This document shows, piece by piece, positions 1 to 6,478 of a DNA stretch of 8,423 nt (position 1 is its first letter; every line of letters starts with the position of its first letter). The DNA is from Acinetobacter sp. (GTDB lineage: Bacteria > Pseudomonadota > Gammaproteobacteria > Pseudomonadales > Moraxellaceae): contig JASLJB010000122.1 in assembly GCA_030152605.1 (NCBI GenBank), positions 1 to 8,423 on the forward strand, read 5' to 3'. A program made the translations under genes and the position numbers. The notes beneath the pieces are model-generated. The model had not been told where the DNA came from, searched no databases, and was given only the letters and a program-made list of their open reading frames with translations.

Positions 1-147
1 GATTGGGAGTTACCTGAACTCAACATCAATATCGCTTTTCAAAGTCGCCAATTCATGCCCATGAAAAATAGACTTTTTATCGACTTTCTCATCCAAGATT
101 TTAAACAGCATGAATATGAACGCTGCTGGCGTCGTATTCAACCTTGA
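1..147 (+). CDS. LysR-type transcriptional regulator, C-terminal fragment (cut by window edge)
   Basis: Frame 1 is open from the first base to a TGA at 145-147 and encodes 48 residues beginning DWELPELNIN. The stretch MKNRLFIDFLIQDF (about residues 21-34) is the typical end of the effector-binding domain of LysR-type regulators, where a 'K.R.FIDFL...F' helix closes the last subdomain. The DNA-binding half and the start lie outside the window, so the target genes cannot be judged. It runs toward the second LysR-type gene, which lies on the opposite strand, with about 118 bases between the two stop codons. It could in principle be the tail of a pseudogene, but nothing in the visible part suggests damage. 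Confidence 0.72.
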   Translation, partial: DWELPELNINIAFQSRQFMPMKNRLFIDFLIQDFKQHEYERCWRRIQP

Positions 148-180
148 TTATTTCACAGCACATACAGCACCAAATACCCA

Positions 181-217
181 GATTTTTAACCCGATTTTTT
201 AACCCGCTTTTTTATCC
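181..217. repeat. Three tandem T-rich 12-13 bp repeats in a convergent gap
   Basis: Between the two convergent LysR-type genes, the units GATTTTTAACCC (181-192), GATTTTTTAACCC (193-205) and GCTTTTTTATCC (206-217) stand head to tail. The first two differ only in T-run length; the third has two substitutions. The rest of the gap (148-180 and 218-265) shows no gene and no convincing GC-rich hairpin. The T-runs might help transcription stop after the plus-strand regulator, but no stem precedes them, so a terminator is not claimed. Confidence 0.6.
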
Positions 218-265
218 TCGTGCGGTCTCACAATCCATCTATGCCTTTATAACGCCACAAGCCAA

Positions 266-1192
266 TTATGGATGACCCTTCAACGCCTTATTCTGCTGAA
301 TCTTGTCAAAGAACAAAGCCAAGATCATATTCGGTTTACTGCCCTTTTTGGTCACCATACAAATCCGGGTACTATAATGAAAGCGATCCGCCAAGATCGG
401 TTTCATACTGCCCTCAAGTAGCCATTTTTTAGCGAAGTGATCCGGCAAGAAACCCAAGAATTTTCCAGTCAGGATCAAAAAGGCAATCCCCTCACGATCC
501 CCCGCAGTGGCATTGCCACGCATCTTCTGATGTAACTTCAAGGCCGCAGGTGGAATGGTATAGCTCGGTGTGACACTGTTGTGATGAAATAAGTCGGCTG
601 GTTTGACCTGATCCGCCTGTTCAAACAAGGGATGGTTTTTACCGCAATACAGATAAGACTTTTCCTCATACAGGTCGACATAGTTCAATCCCGACAAAGG
701 CGTCATCATCGGAATCGCCCCGACCTGCAAGCGCCCATCCATAATTTTACATTCGATATCGGACAGAGTACTCATACTAATATTGATGTGAATATCCTCA
801 CTCTCACTGCTGAGCTGGGCTAAACTTTGTGTGATATATGAGCTGGGCATGGTGACCAAGTTGTTGATGATGCCGATGCTAAATTCACCTTTGAGCTGAT
901 TATGGATCTGATTGGCCTGAATTCGAAAGTCCTCAATCGCCGCCATTAACACATCGACTTGCTGCAAAATTTGCTTGCCTTCTTCGGTAATCGCAAAGCC
1001 TGCACGACCACGCTGACACAGGCGAATCCCGAGCCGACTTTCCAAATCACTCATATGTAAACTAATCGCAGAACGACTGATGCCCAAGACACTTTCGGCC
1101 GCAGTAAAGCTGCCACTTTCACAGACAGTTTTAAATATTTTTAGTAATTTTATATCAAAATCAGATACTTGCTTTAATTTACCAACACTCAT
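266..1192 (-). CDS. LysR-type regulator, probable activator of the adjacent beta-alanine genes (BauR-like)
   Basis: This 308-residue protein has the usual LysR-type length and layout. An N-terminal winged helix-turn-helix spans about residues 13-70 (FKTVCESGSFTAAESVLGIS, then the recognition helix SAISLHMSDLESRLG and wing GRAGFAITEEG). A linker helix follows at about 70-98, and then a periplasmic-binding-protein-like effector domain starting at KGEFSIGI (101). The ATG start is firm at its upstream limit because an in-frame TGA lies one codon before it. The ribosome-binding site is weak (GTGAGAT), which suits low expression. It is divergent from the aminotransferase gene across 124 AT-rich bases with dyad symmetry. 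This is the classic arrangement in which a LysR-type protein activates the neighbouring operon and represses itself. In Pseudomonas aeruginosa, as I recall it, the beta-alanine genes bauABCD have a linked regulator BauR. The same role is inferred here from position; beta-alanine or its semialdehyde is a candidate co-inducer. Confidence 0.88.
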   Translation of the reverse strand: MSVGKLKQVSDFDIKLLKIFKTVCESGSFTAAESVLGISRSAISLHMSDLESRLGIRLCQRGRAGFAITEEGKQILQQVDVLMAAIEDFRIQANQIHNQLKGEFSIGIINNLVTMPSSYITQSLAQLSSESEDIHINISMSTLSDIECKIMDGRLQVGAIPMMTPLSGLNYVDLYEEKSYLYCGKNHPLFEQADQVKPADLFHHNSVTPSYTIPPAALKLHQKMRGNATAGDREGIAFLILTGKFLGFLPDHFAKKWLLEGSMKPILADRFHYSTRICMVTKKGSKPNMILALFFDKIQQNKALKGHP

Positions 1193-1201
1193 ATCTCACA
1201 C

Positions 1202-1254
1202 GTATAGGTTATAAAAACCATACCTAAACTTAAGTTAGTTTGAATTTATCAAAC
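1202..1254. promoter_or_regulatory. Probable LysR-type operator: two dyads in the divergent gap
   Basis: Two dyads lie between the regulator and the aminotransferase. The first is GTATAGGTT (1202-1210) against AACCATAC (1216-1223), complementary apart from one bulged base. The second is a perfect GTTTGA (1238-1243), ATTTA, TCAAAC (1249-1254), which contains the T-N11-A pattern (T1240, A1252) typical of LysR-type sites. Between them is the palindrome AACTTAAGTT (1227-1236). The dyad centres (1213 and 1246) are 33 bp apart, about three helical turns, so a tetramer could bind both on one DNA face. The symmetry is directly visible; binding by the neighbouring LysR protein is inferred. Confidence 0.55.
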
Positions 1255-1273
1255 ACAAGTTGCGAAGTAAACT
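1245..1273 (+). promoter_or_regulatory. Candidate activated promoter of the aminotransferase operon
   Basis: A weak -10-like TAAACT (1268-1273) lies 17 bp after a poor -35-like TTTATC (1245-1250), which would start transcription near 1280. With that start, the two dyads upstream would be centred near -67 and -34, the textbook positions for a LysR-type recognition site and activation site. The poor -35 fits a promoter that needs an activator. The assignment depends on spacing alone. Confidence 0.3.
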
Positions 1274-1316
1274 CAATTCAAAGCACGCTTAAAAGCAAGA
1301 TTAAAGGAGTAATCAC

Positions 1317-2648
1317 ATGTTAAACAATAACGGCTTTCAGGACTTAAATTTACAGGCACATTGGCTACCTTTCTCAGCCAATCGTAACTTCCATCAGGAC
1401 CCACGTATCATCGTGGGTGCCAAGGGTCCACACCTGATCGATCAGCATGGTCGTGAGATTTATGACTCACTCTCCGGACTCTGGACCTGCGGTTTAGGGC
1501 ATTGTGTCCCTGAAATCACTCAAGCGGTCAGCAAGCAACTTGCAACCCTCGACTATTCACCCGGTTTTCACTTTGCGCATCCGCTGTCTTTTCAATTGGC
1601 AGAGCGTATCGTCGACTGGATGCCTGAGCGTTTAAAGCACGTGTTCTTCACTGACTCAGGTTCTGAATCTACCGATACCGCGATCAAAATGGCCAAAGCC
1701 TATTGGCGAGTCCAAGGCACGCCGAGCAAATCTAAAATCATCGGTCGTGCGCGTGGCTACCACGGCGTCAATATCGGCGGCACCAGTGTTGGCGGCATCG
1801 GCGGTAACCGTAAAATGTTTGGTCAGTTGATGGATGCCGACCATATTCCCCACACCCTACAAAGCGACAAAGCCTTTACCAAGGGCATGGCTGATGAGGG
1901 TGGCGTGGCCTTGGCCAATGAAATGCTGAAACTGATCGAGTTGCATGATGCCTCGAATATTGCGGCGTTGATCGTTGAACCAGTCTCAGGTTCAGCAGGT
2001 GCCTTGGTGCCGCCGCAGGGCTATTTACAACGTCTGCGTGAGATCTGTGATCAACACAATATCTTGTTGATTTTTGATGAAGTGATCACCGGCTTCGGAC
2101 GTTTAGGTACAAAGACTGGCGCAGAATATTTTGGCGTCACTCCTGACCTGCTCTGCTTTGCGAAACAAATTACCAACGGTGCAATTCCATTGGGTGGTGT
2201 GGTGGCATCGAGTGAGATTTATAATACTTTTATGCAGCAAGACCTGCCACCACATGCGATCGAGTTTAGTCACGGCTATACCTATTCCGCGCATCCGGTG
2301 GCTTGTGCTGCGGGTCTCGCCACGCTCGATGTGATCGAGGATCAGGGCTTTATTCAACAGTCGGCGGCACTCAGCGCAGGCTTTGAAGCCTCGCTACATC
2401 AACTCAAAGACTGCCCGAATGTGATCGATATCCGTAACTGTGGCCTGATCGGTGCAGTTCAAATCAGCCCACGCGATGGCGATCCAAGTATTCGTCCTTT
2501 TGAAATCGGCATGCGTCTCTGGAAAGCCGGATTCTATGTGCGTTTTGGTGGCGACACCTTGCAATTTGGCCCAATGTTCAACAGCAAACAAGCCGATCTA
2601 GATCGCGTCTTTGATGCGGTCAGCGAACATCTCCACCAAATCGACTAA
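1317..2648 (+). CDS. bauA: Beta-alanine:pyruvate aminotransferase (omega-amino acid transaminase, class III)
   Basis: This cytosolic PLP enzyme is expected to transfer the terminal amino group of beta-alanine (and probably other omega-amino acids) to pyruvate, giving malonate semialdehyde and L-alanine. It has 443 residues, normal for the family. Visible landmarks are SLSGLW (51-56) near the substrate pocket, SGSES (114-118), which contacts the PLP phosphate, GYHG (147-150) stacking on the cofactor, D254 in LLIFDEVITGFGRLG, and the Schiff-base lysine K283 in FAKQITNGAIPLGG. The D-K spacing of 29 matches, as I recall it, that of the Pseudomonas omega-amino acid:pyruvate transaminase. The start is supported by AAGGAG (1304-1309), 7 bases before the ATG. 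It is followed 89 bases downstream by the semialdehyde dehydrogenase that would use its product. Close relatives acting on taurine or other amines cannot be excluded, but the linked dehydrogenase favours beta-alanine. Confidence 0.9.
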   Translation: MLNNNGFQDLNLQAHWLPFSANRNFHQDPRIIVGAKGPHLIDQHGREIYDSLSGLWTCGLGHCVPEITQAVSKQLATLDYSPGFHFAHPLSFQLAERIVDWMPERLKHVFFTDSGSESTDTAIKMAKAYWRVQGTPSKSKIIGRARGYHGVNIGGTSVGGIGGNRKMFGQLMDADHIPHTLQSDKAFTKGMADEGGVALANEMLKLIELHDASNIAALIVEPVSGSAGALVPPQGYLQRLREICDQHNILLIFDEVITGFGRLGTKTGAEYFGVTPDLLCFAKQITNGAIPLGGVVASSEIYNTFMQQDLPPHAIEFSHGYTYSAHPVACAAGLATLDVIEDQGFIQQSAALSAGFEASLHQLKDCPNVIDIRNCGLIGAVQISPRDGDPSIRPFEIGMRLWKAGFYVRFGGDTLQFGPMFNSKQADLDRVFDAVSEHLHQID

Positions 2649-2672
2649 ATTCATACAAAGTACAAATTAGGA

Positions 2673-2710
2673 CAGCAGGCGATGACGATATATGCACATC
2701 GCCAGCCTGC
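2673..2710 (+). other. Intercistronic stem-loop between bauA and mmsA
   Basis: GGCGATG (2678-2684) and CATCGCC (2697-2703) form a perfect 7-bp stem with a 12-base loop. The outer bases CAGC (2673-2676) and GCCTG (2705-2709) can extend it past an A-A mismatch with one bulge. A competing pairing of GCAGGC (2675-2680) with GCCTGC (2705-2710) is also possible. No T-run follows, so it is not a standard terminator. It may set mRNA processing or stability between the two genes, or cause partial termination. The structure is visible; its role is inferred. Confidence 0.5.
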
Positions 2711-2737
2711 AGAACATCAGTTAAATAGGGAATAAAA

Positions 2738-4234
2738 ATGAATATTATCGGTCACTTCATTAATGGTCAGATCGACACTGACGCCGCACGCACCCAAGCG
2801 GTATATAACCCCTCTACTGGCCAAGTTGCCAAAGAAGTGGCAATCGCCAGTCCCGCCACAGTGGATAAAGCCATTACTGCGGCCGTGGCTGCATTTCCAA
2901 GCTGGCGCGATACACCCGTGATCAAACGCGCCCGGGTCATGTTCCGCTTTAAAGAATTGCTGGAGCAGCACAGTGAAAAAATCTGCGCGCTGATCGGCGA
3001 AGAGCATGGCAAGATCTCCCACGATGCCATGGGTGAGTTACAGCGCGGGATTGAAAATGTCGAATATGCTTGCGCTGCGCCAGAATTTCTCAAAGGCGAA
3101 TTTAGTAAAAATGTCGGGCCAGATATTGATTCATGGAGCGAAATGCAACCGCTCGGTGTGGTGGCGGGCATTACCCCATTTAACTTCCCGGTCATGGTAC
3201 CGCTGTGGATGTTCCCGATGGCGATCGTCTGCGGCAACTGCTTTATCCTGAAACCGTCTGAGCGTGATCCCTCCTCGACCCTGTTTATCGCACAACTACT
3301 CAAACAAGCCGGTCTCCCTGATGGCGTGTTTGGCTTGGTCAATGGTGACAAAGAAGCCGTCGATACCCTATTAAATGACCAGCGCATTCAAGCCGTGAGT
3401 TTCGTCGGATCAACCCCGATCGCAGAATACATCTATAAAACCGCCACAGCGGCAGGCAAACGTTGCCAAGCCTTGGGCGGTGCGAAAAACCATGCCATTG
3501 TGATGCCGGATGCCGACCTCGATAACGTGGTCAACTCCCTGCTCGGTGCCGCATTTGGTTCATCCGGTGAACGTTGTATGGCATTGTCGGTCGCGGTGAC
3601 GATTGGCGATGAGATCGCGGATCAGTTAATCGAGAAGATCAGCGCAGAGATCAAACATTTAAAATATGGTGCTTATTCAGACAGCAGCAATGACTTCGGC
3701 CCGGTGATTACCGCAGCGCATCAAGCCAAAGTCATCGGCTATATCAACAGTGCCGAACAACAAGGCGCCAAGATCGTGGTCGATGGTCGAGATGCCAAAG
3801 TCGCGGGCTATGAAGATGGCTTCTATGTCGGACCGACCTTGATCGATGATGTCACCGCCGAGATGAGCAGCTACAAAGAAGAGATCTTCGGACCGGTGCT
3901 GCAAATCATTCGTGTCGCCAGCATGCAAGAGGCGATGCAACTGATCAACGATCACGAATATGGCAACGGCACTTGCATCTATACCCGTGATGGTGAGGCC
4001 GCCCGCTACTTTAGTACTCATATTCAAGTCGGAATGGTGGGAATTAACATCCCATTACCCGTTCCTGTGTCTTATCATAGCTTTGGTGGCTGGAAACGCT
4101 CACTGTTTGGTGATCTCAGTGCCTATGGTCCAGATGGCGCACGCTTCTACACCCGCCGTAAAACCATCACCCAGCGCTGGCCTTCTGCAAATATTCGTGA
4201 AGGAAAGCAATTTTCTATGCCGACGTTGAATTAG
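2738..4234 (+). CDS. mmsA: CoA-acylating methylmalonate/malonate-semialdehyde dehydrogenase
   Basis: The enzyme oxidises malonate semialdehyde (from beta-alanine) or methylmalonate semialdehyde (from valine) with NAD and CoA, releasing CO2 and giving acetyl-CoA or propionyl-CoA. The 498-residue length is usual. Aldehyde dehydrogenase features are ITPFNFP with N149 for the oxyanion hole, LKPSERDP in the NAD-binding fold, FVGSTPIAEYIY, and the catalytic C280 in GSSGERCMALS. At 247-252 it reads GGAKNH, where hydrolytic aldehyde dehydrogenases carry a catalytic glutamate motif (ELGGK). Loss of that glutamate is the family hallmark and explains CoA-dependent release instead of hydrolysis. Start: AGGGA (2727-2731), 6 bases before ATG. 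Its place directly after the beta-alanine aminotransferase matches BauC of the Pseudomonas bau locus and argues for beta-alanine rather than valine use, although the usual valine-operon partners could lie elsewhere. A terminator follows at once. Confidence 0.93.
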   Translation: MNIIGHFINGQIDTDAARTQAVYNPSTGQVAKEVAIASPATVDKAITAAVAAFPSWRDTPVIKRARVMFRFKELLEQHSEKICALIGEEHGKISHDAMGELQRGIENVEYACAAPEFLKGEFSKNVGPDIDSWSEMQPLGVVAGITPFNFPVMVPLWMFPMAIVCGNCFILKPSERDPSSTLFIAQLLKQAGLPDGVFGLVNGDKEAVDTLLNDQRIQAVSFVGSTPIAEYIYKTATAAGKRCQALGGAKNHAIVMPDADLDNVVNSLLGAAFGSSGERCMALSVAVTIGDEIADQLIEKISAEIKHLKYGAYSDSSNDFGPVITAAHQAKVIGYINSAEQQGAKIVVDGRDAKVAGYEDGFYVGPTLIDDVTAEMSSYKEEIFGPVLQIIRVASMQEAMQLINDHEYGNGTCIYTRDGEAARYFSTHIQVGMVGINIPLPVPVSYHSFGGWKRSLFGDLSAYGPDGARFYTRRKTITQRWPSANIREGKQFSMPTLN

Positions 4235-4238
4235 TTTC

Positions 4239-4273
4239 AAAGGGGGAAGTATTCGGATGAGTCTTCCCTTTTT
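4239..4273 (+). terminator. Rho-independent terminator after mmsA
   Basis: AAAGGGGGAAG (4239-4249) can pair with CTTCCCTTTTT (4263-4273), an 11-bp stem including two G-T pairs, around a 13-base loop. The right arm ends in five T residues. It begins four bases after the stop codon. This separates the aminotransferase-dehydrogenase unit from the permease gene, which should therefore have its own promoter. Confidence 0.8.
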
Positions 4274-4300
4274 CGTCGATTGAACTGCGATCTATCACAT

Positions 4301-4329
4301 TTGAGCTAATGCTTGTCGCGTGATATGTT
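4301..4329 (+). promoter_or_regulatory. Candidate promoter of the permease gene
   Basis: TTGAGC (4301-4306) and TATGTT (4324-4329) are 17 bp apart, about 46 bases before the ATG, in the 140-base gap after the terminator. The -35/-10 pair resembles the one proposed here for lrp (TTGAGG-17-TATGTT). The rest of the gap holds only the ribosome-binding site AAGGA (4364-4368). Confidence 0.4.
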
Positions 4330-4374
4330 CGCCCGATTCAATTGAGATCTAACCATCATTTTTAAGGATAAAAA

Positions 4375-5766
4375 ATGAACGATCAAAATAATACCCAACC
4401 TAAGCTTGGTGAAGGATTAACCAACAAGCAAATCGTCATGATCAGTATCGGCGGCGTGATTGGTGCTGGACTATTTATCGGTTCCTCTGCTGCAATCGCC
4501 AAAGCTGGCCCGGCGGTGATTCTCTCCTATGCCATCACCAGTGTGGTGGTATTTTTGGTCATGCGTATGCTCGGTGAAATGGCCGTGATGCAACCCGACA
4601 CCGGCTCATTTTCCACCTATGCCACCAAAGCCATTGGCCCTTGGGCCGGTTGTACCATTGGCTGGTTATACTGGTGGTTCTGGGTCCTGGTGATTCCGGT
4701 TGAAGCCATTGCCGGCGCTGAAATCTTACATGCCTGGTTCCCGATGCTGCCCACTTGGTCCTATGCGCTACTGTTTGTGGTGCTGCTGAGTATCGCCAAC
4801 CTATTTGATGTAAAAAACTTTGGTACTTTTGAATTTTGGTTCTCGATGATCAAAGTCATCGCGATCCTGTTATTTATCGGGATTTGTGGCAGCGCGGTAT
4901 TGGGTCTGTGGCCTTTGGCGGATGTCAGTGGCATTGCCAATCTCTATCAAAATGGCGGCTTTATGCCCTTTGGTTTCGGCGGCATCATGGGCGGCATCTT
5001 GATCACTGCATTTTCATTCTTTGGGGTCGAGATCCTCTCCATCGCAGCGGCAGAGTCTGCCAATCCTGCGGAGAAAATTCGCAAAGCCACCAACTTGGTG
5101 ATCTACCGCATCATTCTGTTTTTTGTGGTCTCGATCTTCCTGGCTGTAGCCTTGGTCGACTGGCGTTCTGCTGGCTTCAAAGAGTTCGGTACTTTCCAGT
5201 ATGTCCTCATGACCTTAAACGTACCGGGCACCAAACTGATCATGGATACTGTGGTCTTCGTTGCAGTCGCAAGCTGTATGAATGCGGCACTGTATACCGC
5301 ATCACGGATGTTGTTCTCACTCGGCGCACGTAAAAATGCACCGGCCTATGTGACCAAACTCACCCCTAAAGGTGTGCCACGCGTTGCGGTGTTGCTGTCA
5401 TGTGTGGTGGGCATCTTCGGTTGTATGGCGAACTATTTCTTCCCAGGCCAAGTGCTGACCTTCTTGCTCTCGACCACCGGTGCAATTGCGTTATTGGTGT
5501 ATTTGGTGATCGCGGTATCGCAACTGCGTTTACGCAAGCAGTGCGAAGCACAGAATATCCAAGTGCCCTTTAAGATGTGGTTATTTCCATGGCTAACTTG
5601 GTTTGTGATCGCGATCATCGTGGCAGTACTCGGCTATATGTTCTTCTCACCGGACTATCGCTACGAAACCTTGATGTCTTTGGGCGTCAGCCTGATGGTG
5701 GTGTTCTTTAGTGTGATCGTGACCCGCAAGAAGAAATTACCTACCGCCAGCGTTGCGCCACTTTAA
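4375..5766 (+). CDS. gabP: APC-superfamily amino acid permease, GABA permease (GabP) type
   Basis: This 463-residue inner-membrane protein should import an amino acid in symport with protons. It follows the 12-helix APC pattern. Helix 1 carries the substrate-binding glycine motif GGVIGAGLFIGSS (26-38). Strongly GabP-like blocks follow: EMAVMQPDTGSFSTYA (68-83), GWLYWWFWVLVIPVEA (96-111), KNFGTFEFWFSMIKVIAIL (147-165), NGGFMPFGFGG (193-203), AAAESANP (224-231), CMNAALYTASRMLFSL (301-316) and GAIALLVYLVIAVSQLRLRK (369-388). These agree closely with what I remember of E. coli GabP, including overall length. Start: AAGGA (4364-4368), 6 bases before ATG. GabP proteins take up GABA and, less well, beta-alanine and related omega-amino acids. 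Between beta-alanine catabolic genes and alanine catabolic genes, a beta-alanine or alanine importer is a reasonable guess. No GABA aminotransferase gene is in view, so the exact substrate is open. Confidence 0.9.
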   Translation: MNDQNNTQPKLGEGLTNKQIVMISIGGVIGAGLFIGSSAAIAKAGPAVILSYAITSVVVFLVMRMLGEMAVMQPDTGSFSTYATKAIGPWAGCTIGWLYWWFWVLVIPVEAIAGAEILHAWFPMLPTWSYALLFVVLLSIANLFDVKNFGTFEFWFSMIKVIAILLFIGICGSAVLGLWPLADVSGIANLYQNGGFMPFGFGGIMGGILITAFSFFGVEILSIAAAESANPAEKIRKATNLVIYRIILFFVVSIFLAVALVDWRSAGFKEFGTFQYVLMTLNVPGTKLIMDTVVFVAVASCMNAALYTASRMLFSLGARKNAPAYVTKLTPKGVPRVAVLLSCVVGIFGCMANYFFPGQVLTFLLSTTGAIALLVYLVIAVSQLRLRKQCEAQNIQVPFKMWLFPWLTWFVIAIIVAVLGYMFFSPDYRYETLMSLGVSLMVVFFSVIVTRKKKLPTASVAPL

Positions 5767-5789
5767 ATATGAAGCCGATGCTTTAAATC

Positions 5790-5833
5790 CCTCCCTTGCG
5801 CAGCAGTGCTGCTCACCGTTTTTCAAAGGGAGG
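5790..5833. other. Left hairpin of the intergenic element
   Basis: CCTCCCTT (5790-5797) pairs perfectly with AAGGGAGG (5826-5833). The loop contains a smaller stem, AGCA with TGCT (5802-5805 and 5810-5813). No T-run follows on the plus strand. Lying 24 bases after the permease stop, it could protect or end that transcript, but termination is not evident. Confidence 0.5.
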
Positions 5834-5873
5834 AGCGCCTTAGAATTCAACATTGTTTTGATTTCAAAGGAAT

Positions 5874-5917
5874 TCCCCTCTTTGGCAAAGATGAGCCATA
5901 TATGGCGCAAGAGGGGA
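5874..5917. terminator. Right hairpin, possible bidirectional terminator between permease and lrp
   Basis: TCCCCTCTT (5874-5882) pairs perfectly with AAGAGGGGA (5909-5917). Inside the loop is the perfect 12-base palindrome GCCATATATGGC (5895-5906). On the plus strand GATTTTG follows with a short T-run; on the minus strand ATTCCTTT follows. Standing between two convergent genes, it could stop transcripts from either side, though its T-runs are short. Confidence 0.45.
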
Positions 5918-5998
5918 GATTTTGATCATAAGATACGCGCAGCAAGTGGTATGGAAACTTAGCTTTTAAAGTTCTACTTTCCTTAATGCCCACCCCAC

Positions 5999-6466
5999 TC
6001 ACTTTTCTAAACTCAAATACAAGGTTTCTTTGATCTCTTCCATCACGATATAGCTGTGTGAGGAGGCGGAGGATGGGAGCTTCTTGAGTAAATCGCCGAG
6101 CAGGCGTCGATAAGCGCCCATTTCCTTGAGTCGGGCTTTGACCAAATAATCAAACTCCCCGGAGATCAAATGACACTCCAACACTTCAGGGATCTCAACC
6201 AGATCACGTGCCACCTGATCAAATACATCCCCCGACTTGGCAGAGAGTTTTATCTCCAAAAATACCAACAAGTTACGGTCAACATACGCCGGGTTTAGCC
6301 GTGCGTGGTAGCCGGTAATCACGCCATCACGTTCCAAGCGCTTGACCCGTTCTGAACAGGGTGTGGTGGATAAATTCACTCTTGAGGCTAACTCACTGAT
6401 GGCGATGCGGCCCTCACGCTGCAAGATCTCTAAAATCTTCAGATCCGTCCGATCTAAACTGCGCAT
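5999..6466 (-). CDS. lrp: Lrp/AsnC-family regulator, probable controller of dadA-dadX
   Basis: The 155-residue protein is a feast/famine regulator. An N-terminal helix-turn-helix spans about residues 1-60 (LDRTDLKILEILQREGRIAISELASRVNLSTTPCSERVKRLERDGVITGY, close to Lrp). The C-terminal ligand-sensing and oligomerisation domain covers about 66-150 and includes GEFDYLVKARLKEM (103-116), where Lrp proteins bind amino acids at the dimer interface, and the closing VMEEIKET (141-148). Start: AAGGA reads on the minus strand at 6474-6478, 7 bases before the ATG. It is divergent from dadA. In Pseudomonas the corresponding linked protein is called DadR and activates dadAX in response to alanine; the same role is inferred here. 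Whether it is also a global Lrp cannot be told from one locus. Confidence 0.92.
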   Translation of the reverse strand: MRSLDRTDLKILEILQREGRIAISELASRVNLSTTPCSERVKRLERDGVITGYHARLNPAYVDRNLLVFLEIKLSAKSGDVFDQVARDLVEIPEVLECHLISGEFDYLVKARLKEMGAYRRLLGDLLKKLPSSASSHSYIVMEEIKETLYLSLEK

Positions 6467-6478
6467 GAATAATTCCTT

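Larger units (their letters stand above)
5785..5922. repeat. Intergenic element with terminal inverted repeats and two internal hairpins
   Basis: The left end AAATCCCTCCCTTGCGC (5785-5801) and the complement of the right end GCGCAAGAGGGGAGATTT (5905-5922) align over 17-18 bases; both start AAATC, are C-rich and end TTGCGC. Inside are one hairpin at each end (5790-5833 and 5874-5917) and two copies of TTTCAAAGG (5821-5829 and 5862-5870). It fills most of the convergent gap between the permease and lrp and has no credible coding content. This looks like a dispersed palindromic repeat of the kind found in bacterial intergenic regions (REP pair or small non-autonomous mobile element). No clear target duplication is seen at its ends, so mobility is not shown. 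Confidence 0.5.

Noticed and set aside
2767..3387. A 206-codon open frame on the minus strand inside mmsA
   Set aside because: It lies fully antisense to a strongly conserved enzyme gene, its translation has no recognisable domain, and the codon pattern of the plus-strand gene explains it.
3476..3496. Absence of the usual aldehyde dehydrogenase glutamate (GGAKNH in place of ELGGK) as a sign of an inactive enzyme
   Set aside because: This is the normal state in CoA-acylating methylmalonate-semialdehyde dehydrogenases, and the catalytic C280 and N149 are intact.
3677..4027. A 116-codon minus-strand frame inside mmsA, and similar shadow frames within bauA, gabP and dadA
   Set aside because: All lie within well-supported genes and lack start signals or recognisable motifs.
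5753..5962. A 69-codon plus-strand frame overlapping the end of the permease gene
   Set aside because: Its body is the inverted-repeat element, it has no ribosome-binding site of its own, and the translation resembles no protein family.
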